Positions 1 to 8,042 of a stretch of DNA of 64,000 bases are shown here, piece by piece. The stretch covers positions 248 through 64,247 of the forward strand of contig DJQA01000001.1 in assembly GCA_002437495.1 (NCBI GenBank), read 5' to 3'. This DNA comes from Prevotellaceae bacterium UBA6398. GTDB taxonomy: Bacteria; Bacteroidota; Bacteroidia; Bacteroidales; Bacteroidaceae. Both the position numbers and the translations under genes were made by a program. Within the stretch, counting starts at the first letter, position 1; each line of letters begins with the position of its first letter. The notes under the pieces are model-generated. The model was given only the letters and a program-made list of their open reading frames with translations, had not been told where the DNA came from and made no database searches.

Positions 1-41
<41 letters not shown>

Positions 42-126
42 TATTTTGTTTCTTTTTTTTCTATACTGAATTCGACCCGGCAATCTATCGTTTCCTGTTT
101 TTTCGCTCTTTTATCACAACTATGTG

Positions 127-138
127 CAATAAAGAGCA
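127..138 (-). promoter_or_regulatory. boxA-like antitermination site in the 16S leader
   Basis: The minus strand reads TGCTCTTTATTG, close to the rRNA boxA core TGCTCTTTA that binds NusB/NusE(S10) and protects rRNA transcription from early termination. It sits about 90 bases before the 16S 5' end and inside the predicted leader. The assignment rests on motif similarity and position only. Confidence 0.5.
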
Positions 139-276
139 GGAGTTGACTTCTTGGACTTGCTTCCCCGTATCCGCTATAAACGAACACAGAGAACGCTGTA
201 TCTTTCTTCCTGTCTTCTTGCGTTTATGTAATTATCTTTTTGAACTCCGCCCCCGGGTTATCCCCGAAAGCGAGTG

Positions 277-308
277 CAAAAGTACGGCGCCTTTTTCAAA
301 CAACCAAA
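277..308 (-). promoter_or_regulatory. rRNA operon promoter (Bacteroidota type)
   Basis: On the minus strand TTTG (305-308) is followed after 20 bases by TACTTTTG (277-284), which matches the Bacteroidota primary-sigma consensus TTTG ... TAnnTTTG. Transcription would start near 270 and give a leader of about 230 bases before the 16S. The upstream stretch (310-420) is strongly A/T-rich with T-runs, as expected of an UP-like region of a strong promoter. Confidence 0.6.
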
Positions 309-503
309 CTTTTTACAAATTTTTTTCTGACTTTTTTCCCACAAATCTTCTTACTGACACAACAACACTCTTTCACACAGATGTTTGCACAAACTCTTTT
401 TTTCAAACAAAATTTCTGATATAACAAGAATATTTACACACAACACAAAATTATCATCGTGCAAAGGATAACGGACGCGGCAGGTTGAGAGGAGGGAAAA
501 ACT

Positions 504-577
504 ATATAGGATGTAATTTAAATTATGTCAGACATATTTTTTTCTACATAGGATGTAGTTTTTTCCATGTCCTACGT
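504..577 (-). repeat. 4x21-bp phased element, copy 1
   Basis: Four 11-bp units start at 504, 525, 546 and 567 (plus strand ATATAGGATGT, ATGTCAGACAT, ACATAGGATGT, ATGTCCTACGT), exactly 21 bp apart. This copy lacks the usual CAGACC plus T-run end, so the orientation is set by its other flank, which carries TTGGTTTTGCGG and then the palindromic module at 608-736. It lies between the 16S leader and the end of the flippase gene; apart from these repeats, 310-817 shows nothing recognisable. Confidence 0.85.
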
Positions 578-607
578 AATTTTCCCGGCTTTGGTTTTGC
601 GGAAATT

Positions 608-736
608 GTAGTGGTGTATGGCACACGCCCTGTACACCGCCGCACGAACCATACAGCAAACCGGCGCGGCAGCATCGCGACAAGGCAAAACGCTTTGCAA
701 AGACCGCTCAATTCAGGGCGTATGCCATACGCCCAT
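608..736. repeat. Palindromic-module repeat with inverted ends
   Basis: The stretch begins with GTGTATGGCACACGCCCTG and ends with CAGGGCGTATGCCATACGCC, so its two ends are inverted copies of one palindrome. The interior carries CGCCGCACGAACC and GCAAACC, also seen at 33890-33996 and 46318-46375. This looks like a short non-coding MITE-like repeat. It adjoins phased-element copy 1. Confidence 0.7.
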
Positions 737-817
737 ACAAGGTACAATTTGTTGAGTTATTGACTATTGCGTATTTGCACGAAGGCGCAAATCATTGGTA
801 AATTGTTGTTTGTGTGT

Positions 818-2269
818 TTACCGCTTTAGGATTTTTCCCATTATGAAGCTTATACTCTCGCGGAATATTTCGGCATGGGCGAAGTGCATTATGGCGCAAT
901 AGCACGCCGCAGCCACAACGAACTTTACCGCGAGCTTTGCCACCGGTCCGTCCACCAACAGCGCCGCGCCCCACGCCGCTGCCATTGCCGTCATTGCCGA
1001 AACGGCGAATGGGGCTATATCGAGCAATGTTTCAACAAGCCGCAGCCCTATCTCCCTGTGTGCCATGAAATGCCACACCATAAGCCACACCACCTGCAAC
1101 CCCGCGATGAAGCAGAGCAGTGTTTGGACACCGCCGCCGCGAAAATACAGCACAAGAATTATGAGCAGTTGCATGAGCATCATGGAAGCCGTGCCCAAAA
1201 AGAACGCAGACGAGCGGCCACGGGATATGAGGAGGTTGGAATACAGTTGCGATACAGGGATGAACGCTCCCGCCACGCACAATATCTGCAAGTAGGGCAC
1301 ACAAGCCACCCATTGCGCTTTCAGGGCAAGGGGGACAAACTCGGGAGCGACTGTTGCAAGCCCCAGCATGGCGGGGAAAGATAGAAACGAGGTGAAGCGC
1401 ACCATTTTGCGGAACACCTGTTTTTGGCGCGACTGCCCTACCGCCTTTGCCAGCACCGGCTGCGCCACCGATGACATGGTGGTTGTGATAAGCGAATAGC
1501 CCATTGTGTTCCACTTGTTTGCCTGCGAATAAAGTCCTACCTCGTGGCGCGGGAAATAATGCCCCAGCTGTGCCTGCAGAAACTGGTTGTTGAGCGTTGT
1601 GAGCACATTGGTGGCGAGAATTTTGCTACTGAAACCGAACATCTCGCGTATGGGGCTTAAGTCGAACTGCATCTTTGGTCTCCATGGTGAGAGCGACCAA
1701 TACATCACAACTATCATAAGCTTGTATGTGAGGTCTTGCGCCACCAGTCCCCAATATGCAAACCCATGCAATACGAGAACAATTCCCACCGCTCCGGCTG
1801 TGCATACGGCCACAAAGGTGGCAATCATTCTTTGCTTTACCATTAGGTTGCGGAACAGATATGCCGATTGGGCTATTCCGAGACTTGAAATCACAAAACC
1901 AAGGAACGACACGCGGGCAAGCGTTGTCAGTTCGGGCGTATGGTTGAACGCCGAAATCAGCGGCGCGGCAAACCAAAGCCCGCCGTATAGCACCAAGCTC
2001 ATAAGGAACGAGAACCACAACACGGCGTTATAGTCGCGGTTGCCAACGCTTTTCTTTATTGCTATAGCCGAGGTAAATCCACTCTCTTCAAGGTTTGCCG
2101 CCAAAAGCGAGAATACCGTTAGCATGGCCACCATGCCATAATCGTCCGGTAGCAGATGGCGCGCCAGCACAATGCCTATCACCAATGCCAAAACCTGTTG
2201 CACCCCTCCGGATATACCTCCCCAGAAGAGTCCCTTGGCTGTGCGCTCCTTTAACGATGTTTCTGCCAT
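818..2269 (-). CDS. Lipopolysaccharide/O-antigen flippase (MOP family, Wzx-like)
   Basis: A 483-residue polytopic membrane protein with about 12-14 hydrophobic segments, starting MAETSLKERTAKGLFWGG, a typical opening of WzxC-type polysaccharide transporters. The family moves lipid-linked oligosaccharides from the inner to the outer leaflet of the inner membrane. The ATG at 2269 is preferred over an upstream in-frame start at 2320 because family homology begins here and a TAATTTTG -7 box (2276-2283) lies immediately before it, which would leave almost no leader. It is divergent from the phosphoethanolamine transferase gene, with which it forms the start of a surface-glycan region. The exact substrate cannot be read from sequence. 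Confidence 0.9.
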   Translation of the reverse strand: MAETSLKERTAKGLFWGGISGGVQQVLALVIGIVLARHLLPDDYGMVAMLTVFSLLAANLEESGFTSAIAIKKSVGNRDYNAVLWFSFLMSLVLYGGLWFAAPLISAFNHTPELTTLARVSFLGFVISSLGIAQSAYLFRNLMVKQRMIATFVAVCTAGAVGIVLVLHGFAYWGLVAQDLTYKLMIVVMYWSLSPWRPKMQFDLSPIREMFGFSSKILATNVLTTLNNQFLQAQLGHYFPRHEVGLYSQANKWNTMGYSLITTTMSSVAQPVLAKAVGQSRQKQVFRKMVRFTSFLSFPAMLGLATVAPEFVPLALKAQWVACVPYLQILCVAGAFIPVSQLYSNLLISRGRSSAFFLGTASMMLMQLLIILVLYFRGGGVQTLLCFIAGLQVVWLMVWHFMAHREIGLRLVETLLDIAPFAVSAMTAMAAAWGAALLVDGPVAKLAVKFVVAAACYCAIMHFAHAEIFRESISFIMGKILKR

Positions 2270-2275
2270 AGACTG

Positions 2276-2366
2276 CAAAATTAACCTTTTCGCGCTTACG
2301 CACAGGCTACATGCGAACAAATAATGCGCAAACTTCCCACTCTGTTGTAATAAAATACTAATTTTG
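2276..2366. promoter_or_regulatory. Divergent promoter region (flippase / eptA-like)
   Basis: Two TAnnTTTG boxes point away from each other: TAATTTTG on minus at 2276-2283 and TAATTTTG on plus at 2359-2366. Neither has a clear TTTG at the right distance, so only the -7 elements are supported. The minus box would place the transcript start at or within a few bases of the flippase ATG. Confidence 0.4.
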
Positions 2367-2383
2367 CGCCAACTTGCAAGTCA

Positions 2384-4180
2384 ATGAAACCATACCACAT
2401 AATATATAAGGTGTTAAGATGCCTTGCCGCCCCAATTCGCAAGGAATGCGTGTTTTTCGTGTTCATGTACATTGTGTATGTGGCGGCGCGCATACTTGAA
2501 TCGCCCACATCTCATAAGCCGGCATACGTTTTCTATCTTGAGAACATTGCCGACCTGTATATTCTTTGCGCCCTGCTGTGCGCCGTTCCCCGAAAGGCAA
2601 GGCTGTGGTTGCGAGCCATAATATACGCAATAGGATATGCGACGGCAATTGCCGAAGGTTTTGTGCACGAACGTTTCCATATGCTCTTCGGCCCCATAAC
2701 CATGCAGCTCGTAAGCGAAACAACGCCGGGCGAGACCTCCGAGTTTCTCGCCTCTTACCTTAAAGGATGGGCGCTGTGGAAAACACTGCTGGTGTATGTG
2801 CCTATTATCGCTGCAAACACCGCTGCCGAAGCATTCAAAGAAAAGCTCAAATCGTTTTTTTGCAATAACACGCCCAATGGCGTGAAAATAGTGGCAAACA
2901 CTGCCGTTCCCATAGCCGTTGCAGTGTGCTTTGCATGCTCGGCGGGCGAAAAGGTGCAAATGCTGAATTTCTTCGCAAGCCACGACACCGATGAAGCAGA
3001 GCATGCCGACAACCACGCATTCCACACCCCTTTTTACAGGATTATTTACTCCACGAAATTTCTAAGTCTCAGTTCGGGCGAATTGGAACGCATGCGAGAA
3101 AACATGAGGAACATACAGATTGACAGCTGTAGGCACACCGTGAGAAACATAATACTATACATAGGCGAAAGCTATAACAAGCACCACTCCCAGCTCTACG
3201 GCTACACTCTCGAAACCACTCCCTACCAAAAGGCAATGGCCAAAGCGGGCGAGCTGATTGTGTTCAAGGATGCCGTAACGCCGTGGAATGTTACGAGCAA
3301 TGTTTTCAAGGACGTGCTTTCCACCCACTCCACCGACCAAAAAGGTTCGTGGGTTGACGGAGTACTTATACCCGGGGTGCTGAAAAAGGCGGGCTACAAG
3401 GTGGCTTTCATTACCAGCCAGTTCTACAAAAGCCCCAATTTGGGAGTTGTGGACTTCAATGGCAGTTTCTTCTTAAACGACAGGGAAATTGAGCGCGAAT
3501 GCTTTGACTACCGCAACAAATACCGCAAAGCCTACGACACCAATTTAATAAACGAGATAAACAAATTCCACGCCGGCGACTGCAACTTCATTATATTCCA
3601 CGGCATGGGGCAGCATCAGGAATACAGCAAGCGTTTCGGGAAGAACGATGTGCACTTCACCGTTGGCAACTACCCTTCGCGCCGCGACCTTACGGTTTAC
3701 GAAAAACAAATAGTGGCAGATTACGACAACGCCACACGCTATAACGACAAGGTGGTTAAGATGCTATGCGACCGTTTCAGGAACGAAGATGCCGTTGTGG
3801 TTTACATGCCCGACCACGGCGAGGAAGTTTTCGACCGCCTGCACTCATATGGGCGCGACCACAACGCCGCCGTGTCGGCCAACATAGCTTATTCGGAATT
3901 TGAAGTGCCGCTTGAGATATGGTTCTCACCCAAGGCAAGGCATAAGCACCCCGACATATACAATGCCGCCCGCAAAGCCGCCGACAAGCCTTTTTCCACC
4001 GACGACCTGCCACATCTGTTAATGGGATTGGCGGGAATTTCATCACCGCTGTATGACGCGCGGCGCGACTTGCTCAACCCCGCGTTCAACACCTCAAGAA
4101 AACGCATTTTGAAGCGCACCACAGACTATGACTCGCTGATGACCGCCGACAAAAACAAAAACCACACATGGAAACATTAG
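2384..4180 (+). CDS. Phosphoethanolamine transferase (EptA-like, sulfatase fold)
   Basis: A 598-residue inner-membrane enzyme: an N-terminal domain with about five hydrophobic segments (to roughly residue 180) and a C-terminal periplasmic alkaline-phosphatase/sulfatase-fold domain. Visible active-site elements are GES (Glu262, metal ligand), Thr304 in NVTSNVF (the threonine that takes the phosphoethanolamine in this family), DHGEE (Asp477, His478) and the downstream HSYGRDHN histidines. The family transfers phosphoethanolamine from phosphatidylethanolamine to lipid A or surface glycans, which often lowers sensitivity to cationic peptides. The last 13 bases overlap the start of the acyltransferase gene, so the two are translationally coupled. 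Acceptor (lipid A versus glycan) is unknown. Confidence 0.9.
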   Translation: MKPYHIIYKVLRCLAAPIRKECVFFVFMYIVYVAARILESPTSHKPAYVFYLENIADLYILCALLCAVPRKARLWLRAIIYAIGYATAIAEGFVHERFHMLFGPITMQLVSETTPGETSEFLASYLKGWALWKTLLVYVPIIAANTAAEAFKEKLKSFFCNNTPNGVKIVANTAVPIAVAVCFACSAGEKVQMLNFFASHDTDEAEHADNHAFHTPFYRIIYSTKFLSLSSGELERMRENMRNIQIDSCRHTVRNIILYIGESYNKHHSQLYGYTLETTPYQKAMAKAGELIVFKDAVTPWNVTSNVFKDVLSTHSTDQKGSWVDGVLIPGVLKKAGYKVAFITSQFYKSPNLGVVDFNGSFFLNDREIERECFDYRNKYRKAYDTNLINEINKFHAGDCNFIIFHGMGQHQEYSKRFGKNDVHFTVGNYPSRRDLTVYEKQIVADYDNATRYNDKVVKMLCDRFRNEDAVVVYMPDHGEEVFDRLHSYGRDHNAAVSANIAYSEFEVPLEIWFSPKARHKHPDIYNAARKAADKPFSTDDLPHLLMGLAGISSPLYDARRDLLNPAFNTSRKRILKRTTDYDSLMTADKNKNHTWKH

Positions 4181-5235
4181 TATCGCGGCGCGACTCGTTG
4201 TTTCTCAAAGGCATTGCAATACTCGCAATAGTGCTGCATAACTTTTGCCACTGGATTCCCGGAAGCGTGGTGGAAAACGAATACAATTTCAGCGTACAAA
4301 ACACTCTCAACCTTTTGCACACACTGCAAAACGGCGGACCACATATGGTTCTCAACCTGTTTTCATACTTCGGATGCTACGGAGTGGCTGTTTTCCTTTT
4401 CATAAGCGGCTACGGAGTGGCAAGAAAATACGAGGGCGGCGCAAGCCCCACGGCAACCGCTCCAACGGTGTGGCGTTTCGTTAGATACAACACCCTTAAA
4501 CTTTGGCGGCTCATGTTTGTAGGAGTGCTGCTGCTATACATATACGAAACCGCATTCACCACAGGCTGGCGCCACGGCTACATGAACATCGTTTGGCTGT
4601 TCGCTTTTTTGTCAAACTTCTTTCCGCAGGCAAACTCGGGAATACTTCCCAAGCAGGATTTGCTTCTCGGTCCGTGGTGGTATTTTTCGCTCACAATGCA
4701 AATGTACCTGCTCTACCGTCTTTGGTATTGGGGGCGCGGCAAAAAGGCAATAGTCGCGAGCGCGGCGGTTTGCGTGCTGCTGCAAGTGGCTGCCGTAACC
4801 GTTTGCAACGACAACAGCCAGACCATGCTTCATTATCTGCGCTACACGCTGCTCGCCTGCCTGCTGCCGTTCGCCCTCGGCGTATGGGCTGCGCGTTACG
4901 GCATAAAGACCAACGCCGCCGTATATATAATATGCGCCCTTGTGTTCATTGCATCACTTTTCAATGTGTTTGCGTGGATTTTGGCTCCCGCAGCACTCAC
5001 TGTTCCACTAATCACGCTCAAGAACATCAATGCGGCGTGGCTGCGCAAGCCCGCAGAATGGCTCGGCGGAATATCCGCATCGCTTTTCGTGCTGCACCCC
5101 GTGGTGCGCTGCTTCATCAACCCCCGCTACGGCGGCAACGTATATGAGATGCTGGCAGAATACCTCGCCATCAGCATCGCCGCTGCATGGCTGCTGACTA
5201 AACTGTTAAACCTCTTTCCCAAGCCCAAACCATGA
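4168..5235 (+). CDS. Acyltransferase family 3 membrane protein (OafA-like)
   Basis: A 355-residue protein with about ten hydrophobic segments. The N-terminus RRDSLFLKGIAILAIVLHNFCHW carries the basic-residue plus histidine pattern of acyltransferase_3 proteins, which O-acylate polysaccharides or lipids at the inner membrane. It begins inside the end of the phosphoethanolamine transferase gene and its stop overlaps the next start (ATGA), so three genes form one operon. The acyl group and acceptor are unknown; the context suggests decoration of a surface glycan. Confidence 0.85.
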   Translation: METLVSRRDSLFLKGIAILAIVLHNFCHWIPGSVVENEYNFSVQNTLNLLHTLQNGGPHMVLNLFSYFGCYGVAVFLFISGYGVARKYEGGASPTATAPTVWRFVRYNTLKLWRLMFVGVLLLYIYETAFTTGWRHGYMNIVWLFAFLSNFFPQANSGILPKQDLLLGPWWYFSLTMQMYLLYRLWYWGRGKKAIVASAAVCVLLQVAAVTVCNDNSQTMLHYLRYTLLACLLPFALGVWAARYGIKTNAAVYIICALVFIASLFNVFAWILAPAALTVPLITLKNINAAWLRKPAEWLGGISASLFVLHPVVRCFINPRYGGNVYEMLAEYLAISIAAAWLLTKLLNLFPKPKP

Positions 5236-6278
5236 TTTCAAAAACCGAAGCCGACGCAATGGCGCAAAGATACCGCAAAGTGAACGAAAGCTACAACAAA
5301 ACGCTCGTGTTCCGCACAGGCATCGATGCCGGGTTCTTTGCCGAGTTCAAGTATCTCGTCCACGCCGTTATATACTGCCTTGAACACAAACTGCAATTGC
5401 AGCTCTACAGCCGTGGAGCAAACTTTGGATGGAACAAAGGCTGGGACGACTATTTCATGCCGTTTTGCAAAGAGGTTGGCGAGCCTTACCATTCGCGTCT
5501 CAACGTACACTCGCTGCAAAGCCTTTGTGTTTTGAAAGAACTCAACCCCAACATTTCGGCGACAAAGCTGGCCAAATGGAAACTGAAAACATATATTAAC
5601 AACAAGCTCTGCCGCCTTGAAAACCTGCGTGCATACGGAACGGCGGCACTATCCACATCCGACATCCCGCCCCACAAGGTGCGCAGCCGCATATCATTAC
5701 CACAGCTCGGCATAGAGGGAAACTACATCGAGGTATTCCGCGCCATAGCCTCAATGCTGTGGCGTTTCAATACCGAAACCCGCGAAGCCGCCGACACGCT
5801 TATAAAAAGTCTCGGACTTCCGGAACACTACGCCGCCACACAGATACGCGGCGGAGACAAGGTTACGGAAGTGGAACTTTACGAGCCGGCGTTTTTTGCA
5901 AGAACCCTGGAGCGAAACACCGCCCTGCGAGATGTACTGCTGCTCACCGACGACTATTCCATTCTTGAGGCTGTGCGCCAGAGCCACCCGCAATTCCGCT
6001 GGCACTCACTCTGTTCGCCCGAGGAAAGGGGCTATTACAACAATTCGTTTACCCAAACCGCAGCCAACGCAAAACGGGAACAAATGCAGCGGTTTCTCGC
6101 GCAGATAGACGCAATGATGCGTGCCGACTTTTTCACAGGCAGCATAACCGTAGGCCCGAGCCTTTTCCTGCTCGAAATGCTATATCCCAACGGAATGCCC
6201 ACCGACTGCCGCCCGCAAGACCTTAACCTCGCAGCCCAGCTAAGCATACCCGAACGCGGCAGAATGGCAAGGAGGTAA
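5232..6278 (+). CDS. Putative fucosyltransferase-like protein (GT23/NodZ-type fold)
   Basis: A 348-residue cytosolic protein with no membrane segment. The C-terminal half has motifs in the order found in the alpha-1,6-fucosyltransferase/NodZ superfamily: QIRGGDK (compare H-x-R-R-x-D-K, GDP-sugar binding), LLLTDDYS and FFTGSITVGPSLFLLEM. This supports a GT-B-like GDP-sugar transferase, but the similarity is motif level only. The start overlaps the acyltransferase stop (ATGA), placing it as the last gene of the eptA-like/acyltransferase operon and consistent with making or decorating a surface glycan. A hypothetical protein of other function cannot be excluded. Confidence 0.55.
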   Translation: MISKTEADAMAQRYRKVNESYNKTLVFRTGIDAGFFAEFKYLVHAVIYCLEHKLQLQLYSRGANFGWNKGWDDYFMPFCKEVGEPYHSRLNVHSLQSLCVLKELNPNISATKLAKWKLKTYINNKLCRLENLRAYGTAALSTSDIPPHKVRSRISLPQLGIEGNYIEVFRAIASMLWRFNTETREAADTLIKSLGLPEHYAATQIRGGDKVTEVELYEPAFFARTLERNTALRDVLLLTDDYSILEAVRQSHPQFRWHSLCSPEERGYYNNSFTQTAANAKREQMQRFLAQIDAMMRADFFTGSITVGPSLFLLEMLYPNGMPTDCRPQDLNLAAQLSIPERGRMARR

Positions 6279-6644
6279 AAAAGCCCCACATCAAAGCGGT
6301 CTTACAACGTCCGTTCAACACATTCACTTCGTCCGAAGTGAGACAACCATATCCGGACATCCGGTGCAGCCAATGCGGCAGCGTACAAAGCGTGTGCGAC
6401 AAGCCCTGCGTCGGCGCATTTTTTGATTGACGGATTATTGCATAATGACAGGAACGCATGGCATACGCCCGGATTGCTACGCACTTGCTTTCTTCACAAT
6501 CCACAAAAGCCAAAACGAATTGCACAACCCGAGCCGTTTTCCCATATCATGTGCATTTTACCTCCTTTTTGCATATTGCAGTGCGGCTTTTGCGACAATA
6601 CCACGTGAGGCAAAAATAATTTTTGCAAAATTTACTTCCAAATA
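6279..6644. other. Gene-free stretch with repeat remnant
   Basis: No convincing gene is seen. It holds a small hairpin (TCACTTCG/CGAAGTGA at 6324-6341) and a worn copy of the palindromic module (GCATGGCATACGCCCGG near 6457-6473). It is the only gene-free gap longer than 300 bp in the window without a 21-bp phased element. Loss of the 5' part of the following toxin-like gene may have left part of this sequence. Confidence 0.5.
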
Positions 6645-6676
6645 TTTGGCAATTTCAAAATGCATATTTACATTTG
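6645..6676 (+). promoter_or_regulatory. Promoter before toxin-like gene
   Basis: TTTG (6645-6648), 20 bases, then TACATTTG (6669-6676) is a full match to the Bacteroidota promoter layout. It would start transcription near 6682, about 50 bases before the TTG at 6735. It suggests that the truncated gene and the LRR gene behind it are still transcribed. Confidence 0.55.
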
Positions 6677-6734
6677 CACCGGTACTACAGTGGGAGACTT
6701 CAAAAAACATTCGCTCCTGCGGTGAGGAAACCTG

Positions 6735-7235
6735 TTGTCGCAGTTTGTCAATGGCTATTCAAACCTGACATTCGACTTAGCGGAAGACAAAGATAATGTC
6801 GCAATGAGTACTGATGCAAGAACGGACACAATCAGCATAAACAGCAAATTCGTTGGCGAGGACGGCTTTAACAAGAGATTTATAGGGAAAAGCAAAGACA
6901 ACGGAGGTTACTTGCACGATGGCACTGTGGACGGTTCTTTTTCGGCTTCTGTCGCTCACGAATGCATACACGCAAAGCATTATTACTGGTACAAGGAATC
7001 CTGGAAGCACGGAGATACTGCTGAGGAGCGTGCGCAATTCCTAAAAAGCAGGGGTTTTTCAGAAGATTTCGTGAAAATCTTCTATAACAAGAACGCAGAA
7101 GGTTGGGAAAGTTACGATGATTGGGATACCATTGACGGAAATGAGCACAAGTACCTTGACAAATACGATAAAGAAGTGCTTGACAAGGTGAGGTACGAAT
7201 ACAAAAAACGTTACAACGACTACCCAACACCCTAA
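6735..7235 (+). CDS. Probable N-terminally truncated toxin domain with HECIH motif
   Basis: A 166-residue reading frame with no ATG at its head; the first usable codon is TTG at 6735 and an in-frame stop lies at 6723. It contains SVAHECIHAKHYYWYKES, an HExxH zinc-metallopeptidase motif with another histidine nearby, and a charged, aromatic-rich tail. Such compact domains occur as C-terminal effector modules of Bacteroidota polymorphic toxins, so this may be a toxin tip cut off from its delivery protein. The LRR lipoprotein gene follows after 12 bases, the position of an immunity gene. Alternatively it is a small stand-alone metallopeptidase-like protein with an unusual start. Function is inferred. 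Confidence 0.5.
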   Translation: MSQFVNGYSNLTFDLAEDKDNVAMSTDARTDTISINSKFVGEDGFNKRFIGKSKDNGGYLHDGTVDGSFSASVAHECIHAKHYYWYKESWKHGDTAEERAQFLKSRGFSEDFVKIFYNKNAEGWESYDDWDTIDGNEHKYLDKYDKEVLDKVRYEYKKRYNDYPTP

Positions 7236-7247
7236 AACACCAAGACG

Positions 7248-7967
7248 ATGAAAGCCAAATATGCAGCCATATTTGTGTTCGCAGGAGTGTGCTCTCTGGC
7301 GTTTTCCGTTTGCCATGGACTTAAAGCACACAACGGCGGAACGGACACCAATCGTGCAAGCAATTGCAAGAACGACACCGTAATCCTCGTAAAGAGCATG
7401 AAGCAACTTAAAGTACTGCCCAAGGGAACTTTTATAGAGACCTGCGACCTTTCAAGGCAGGGGCTGAAATATCTGCCCGACCTAAGGACGTACAGCATAA
7501 AAAAGCTGAACCTGTCCGGCAACAACTTTTGGGTAAGAGGCTTTAATGCCAAAAAGCGACTCCCAAAGTCCTTGGAAATTCTGGACATGAGCAATTGCAA
7601 GGTTCTTACAACAGACCGCAACAAGAAAGGCGTGGCATATGTAAAGAACGCAGATGCTTTGCTCTGGTTTGACAGAGACAGCTTTCCAAAATTGCGAGAA
7701 ATAGACCTGCACAACACAAAGCTGTCAAGCGTAAGAATTCCAAGGTGCGTCAAAAAAGCCGACCTCAGCAACTGCGACCTATACCAGTTCAAAATAAGCG
7801 GGTATTGGGATAAGGAAAGGCTCGAACTGCGATATTTGGATATCTCGCACAACTGGAATATGTATAGCGGCATAGGGATTGAACCCGATGAAATAAACCG
7901 CATTGACACGCTCAAGCGCGACAGTTGCGCAAAGGGGGAAGAACTTTGGGAAGGGTATTGGCTTTGA
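7248..7967 (+). CDS. Secreted leucine-rich-repeat protein, possible immunity protein
   Basis: A 239-residue protein with an N-terminal signal segment (hydrophobic run in residues 3-22, VCSLAFSVCHG; a lipobox is possible but imperfect) and several leucine-rich repeats such as IKKLNLSGNNF, LEILDMSNCKV, LREIDLHNTKL, KADLSNCDL and LRYLDISHNW. LRR proteins bind other proteins. It starts 12 bases after the HECIH-motif gene and is closed by a strong terminator at 7989, so both genes form one unit, as in toxin-immunity pairs. The pairing argument is positional; no enzymatic motif is seen. Confidence 0.6.
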   Translation: MKAKYAAIFVFAGVCSLAFSVCHGLKAHNGGTDTNRASNCKNDTVILVKSMKQLKVLPKGTFIETCDLSRQGLKYLPDLRTYSIKKLNLSGNNFWVRGFNAKKRLPKSLEILDMSNCKVLTTDRNKKGVAYVKNADALLWFDRDSFPKLREIDLHNTKLSSVRIPRCVKKADLSNCDLYQFKISGYWDKERLELRYLDISHNWNMYSGIGIEPDEINRIDTLKRDSCAKGEELWEGYWL

Positions 7968-7988
7968 ACTCTGTCTGAAAGATCATCC

Positions 7989-8018
7989 GGCGCGGGCTGT
8001 GCAGCCCGCGCCTTTTTT
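7989..8018 (+). terminator. Rho-independent terminator after LRR gene
   Basis: GGCGCGGGCT and AGCCCGCGCC form a perfect 10-bp GC-rich stem with a 4-base loop, followed directly by TTTTTT. It lies 20 bases after the LRR stop codon and insulates the next gene at 8043. Confidence 0.93.
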
Positions 8019-8042
8019 ACTCATTAAAAAGATTATAACAGC

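Noticed and set aside
6324..6341. Small hairpin after the fucosyltransferase-like gene as a terminator
   Set aside because: The stem is short, the loop is only two to four bases, and no T-run follows on either strand.
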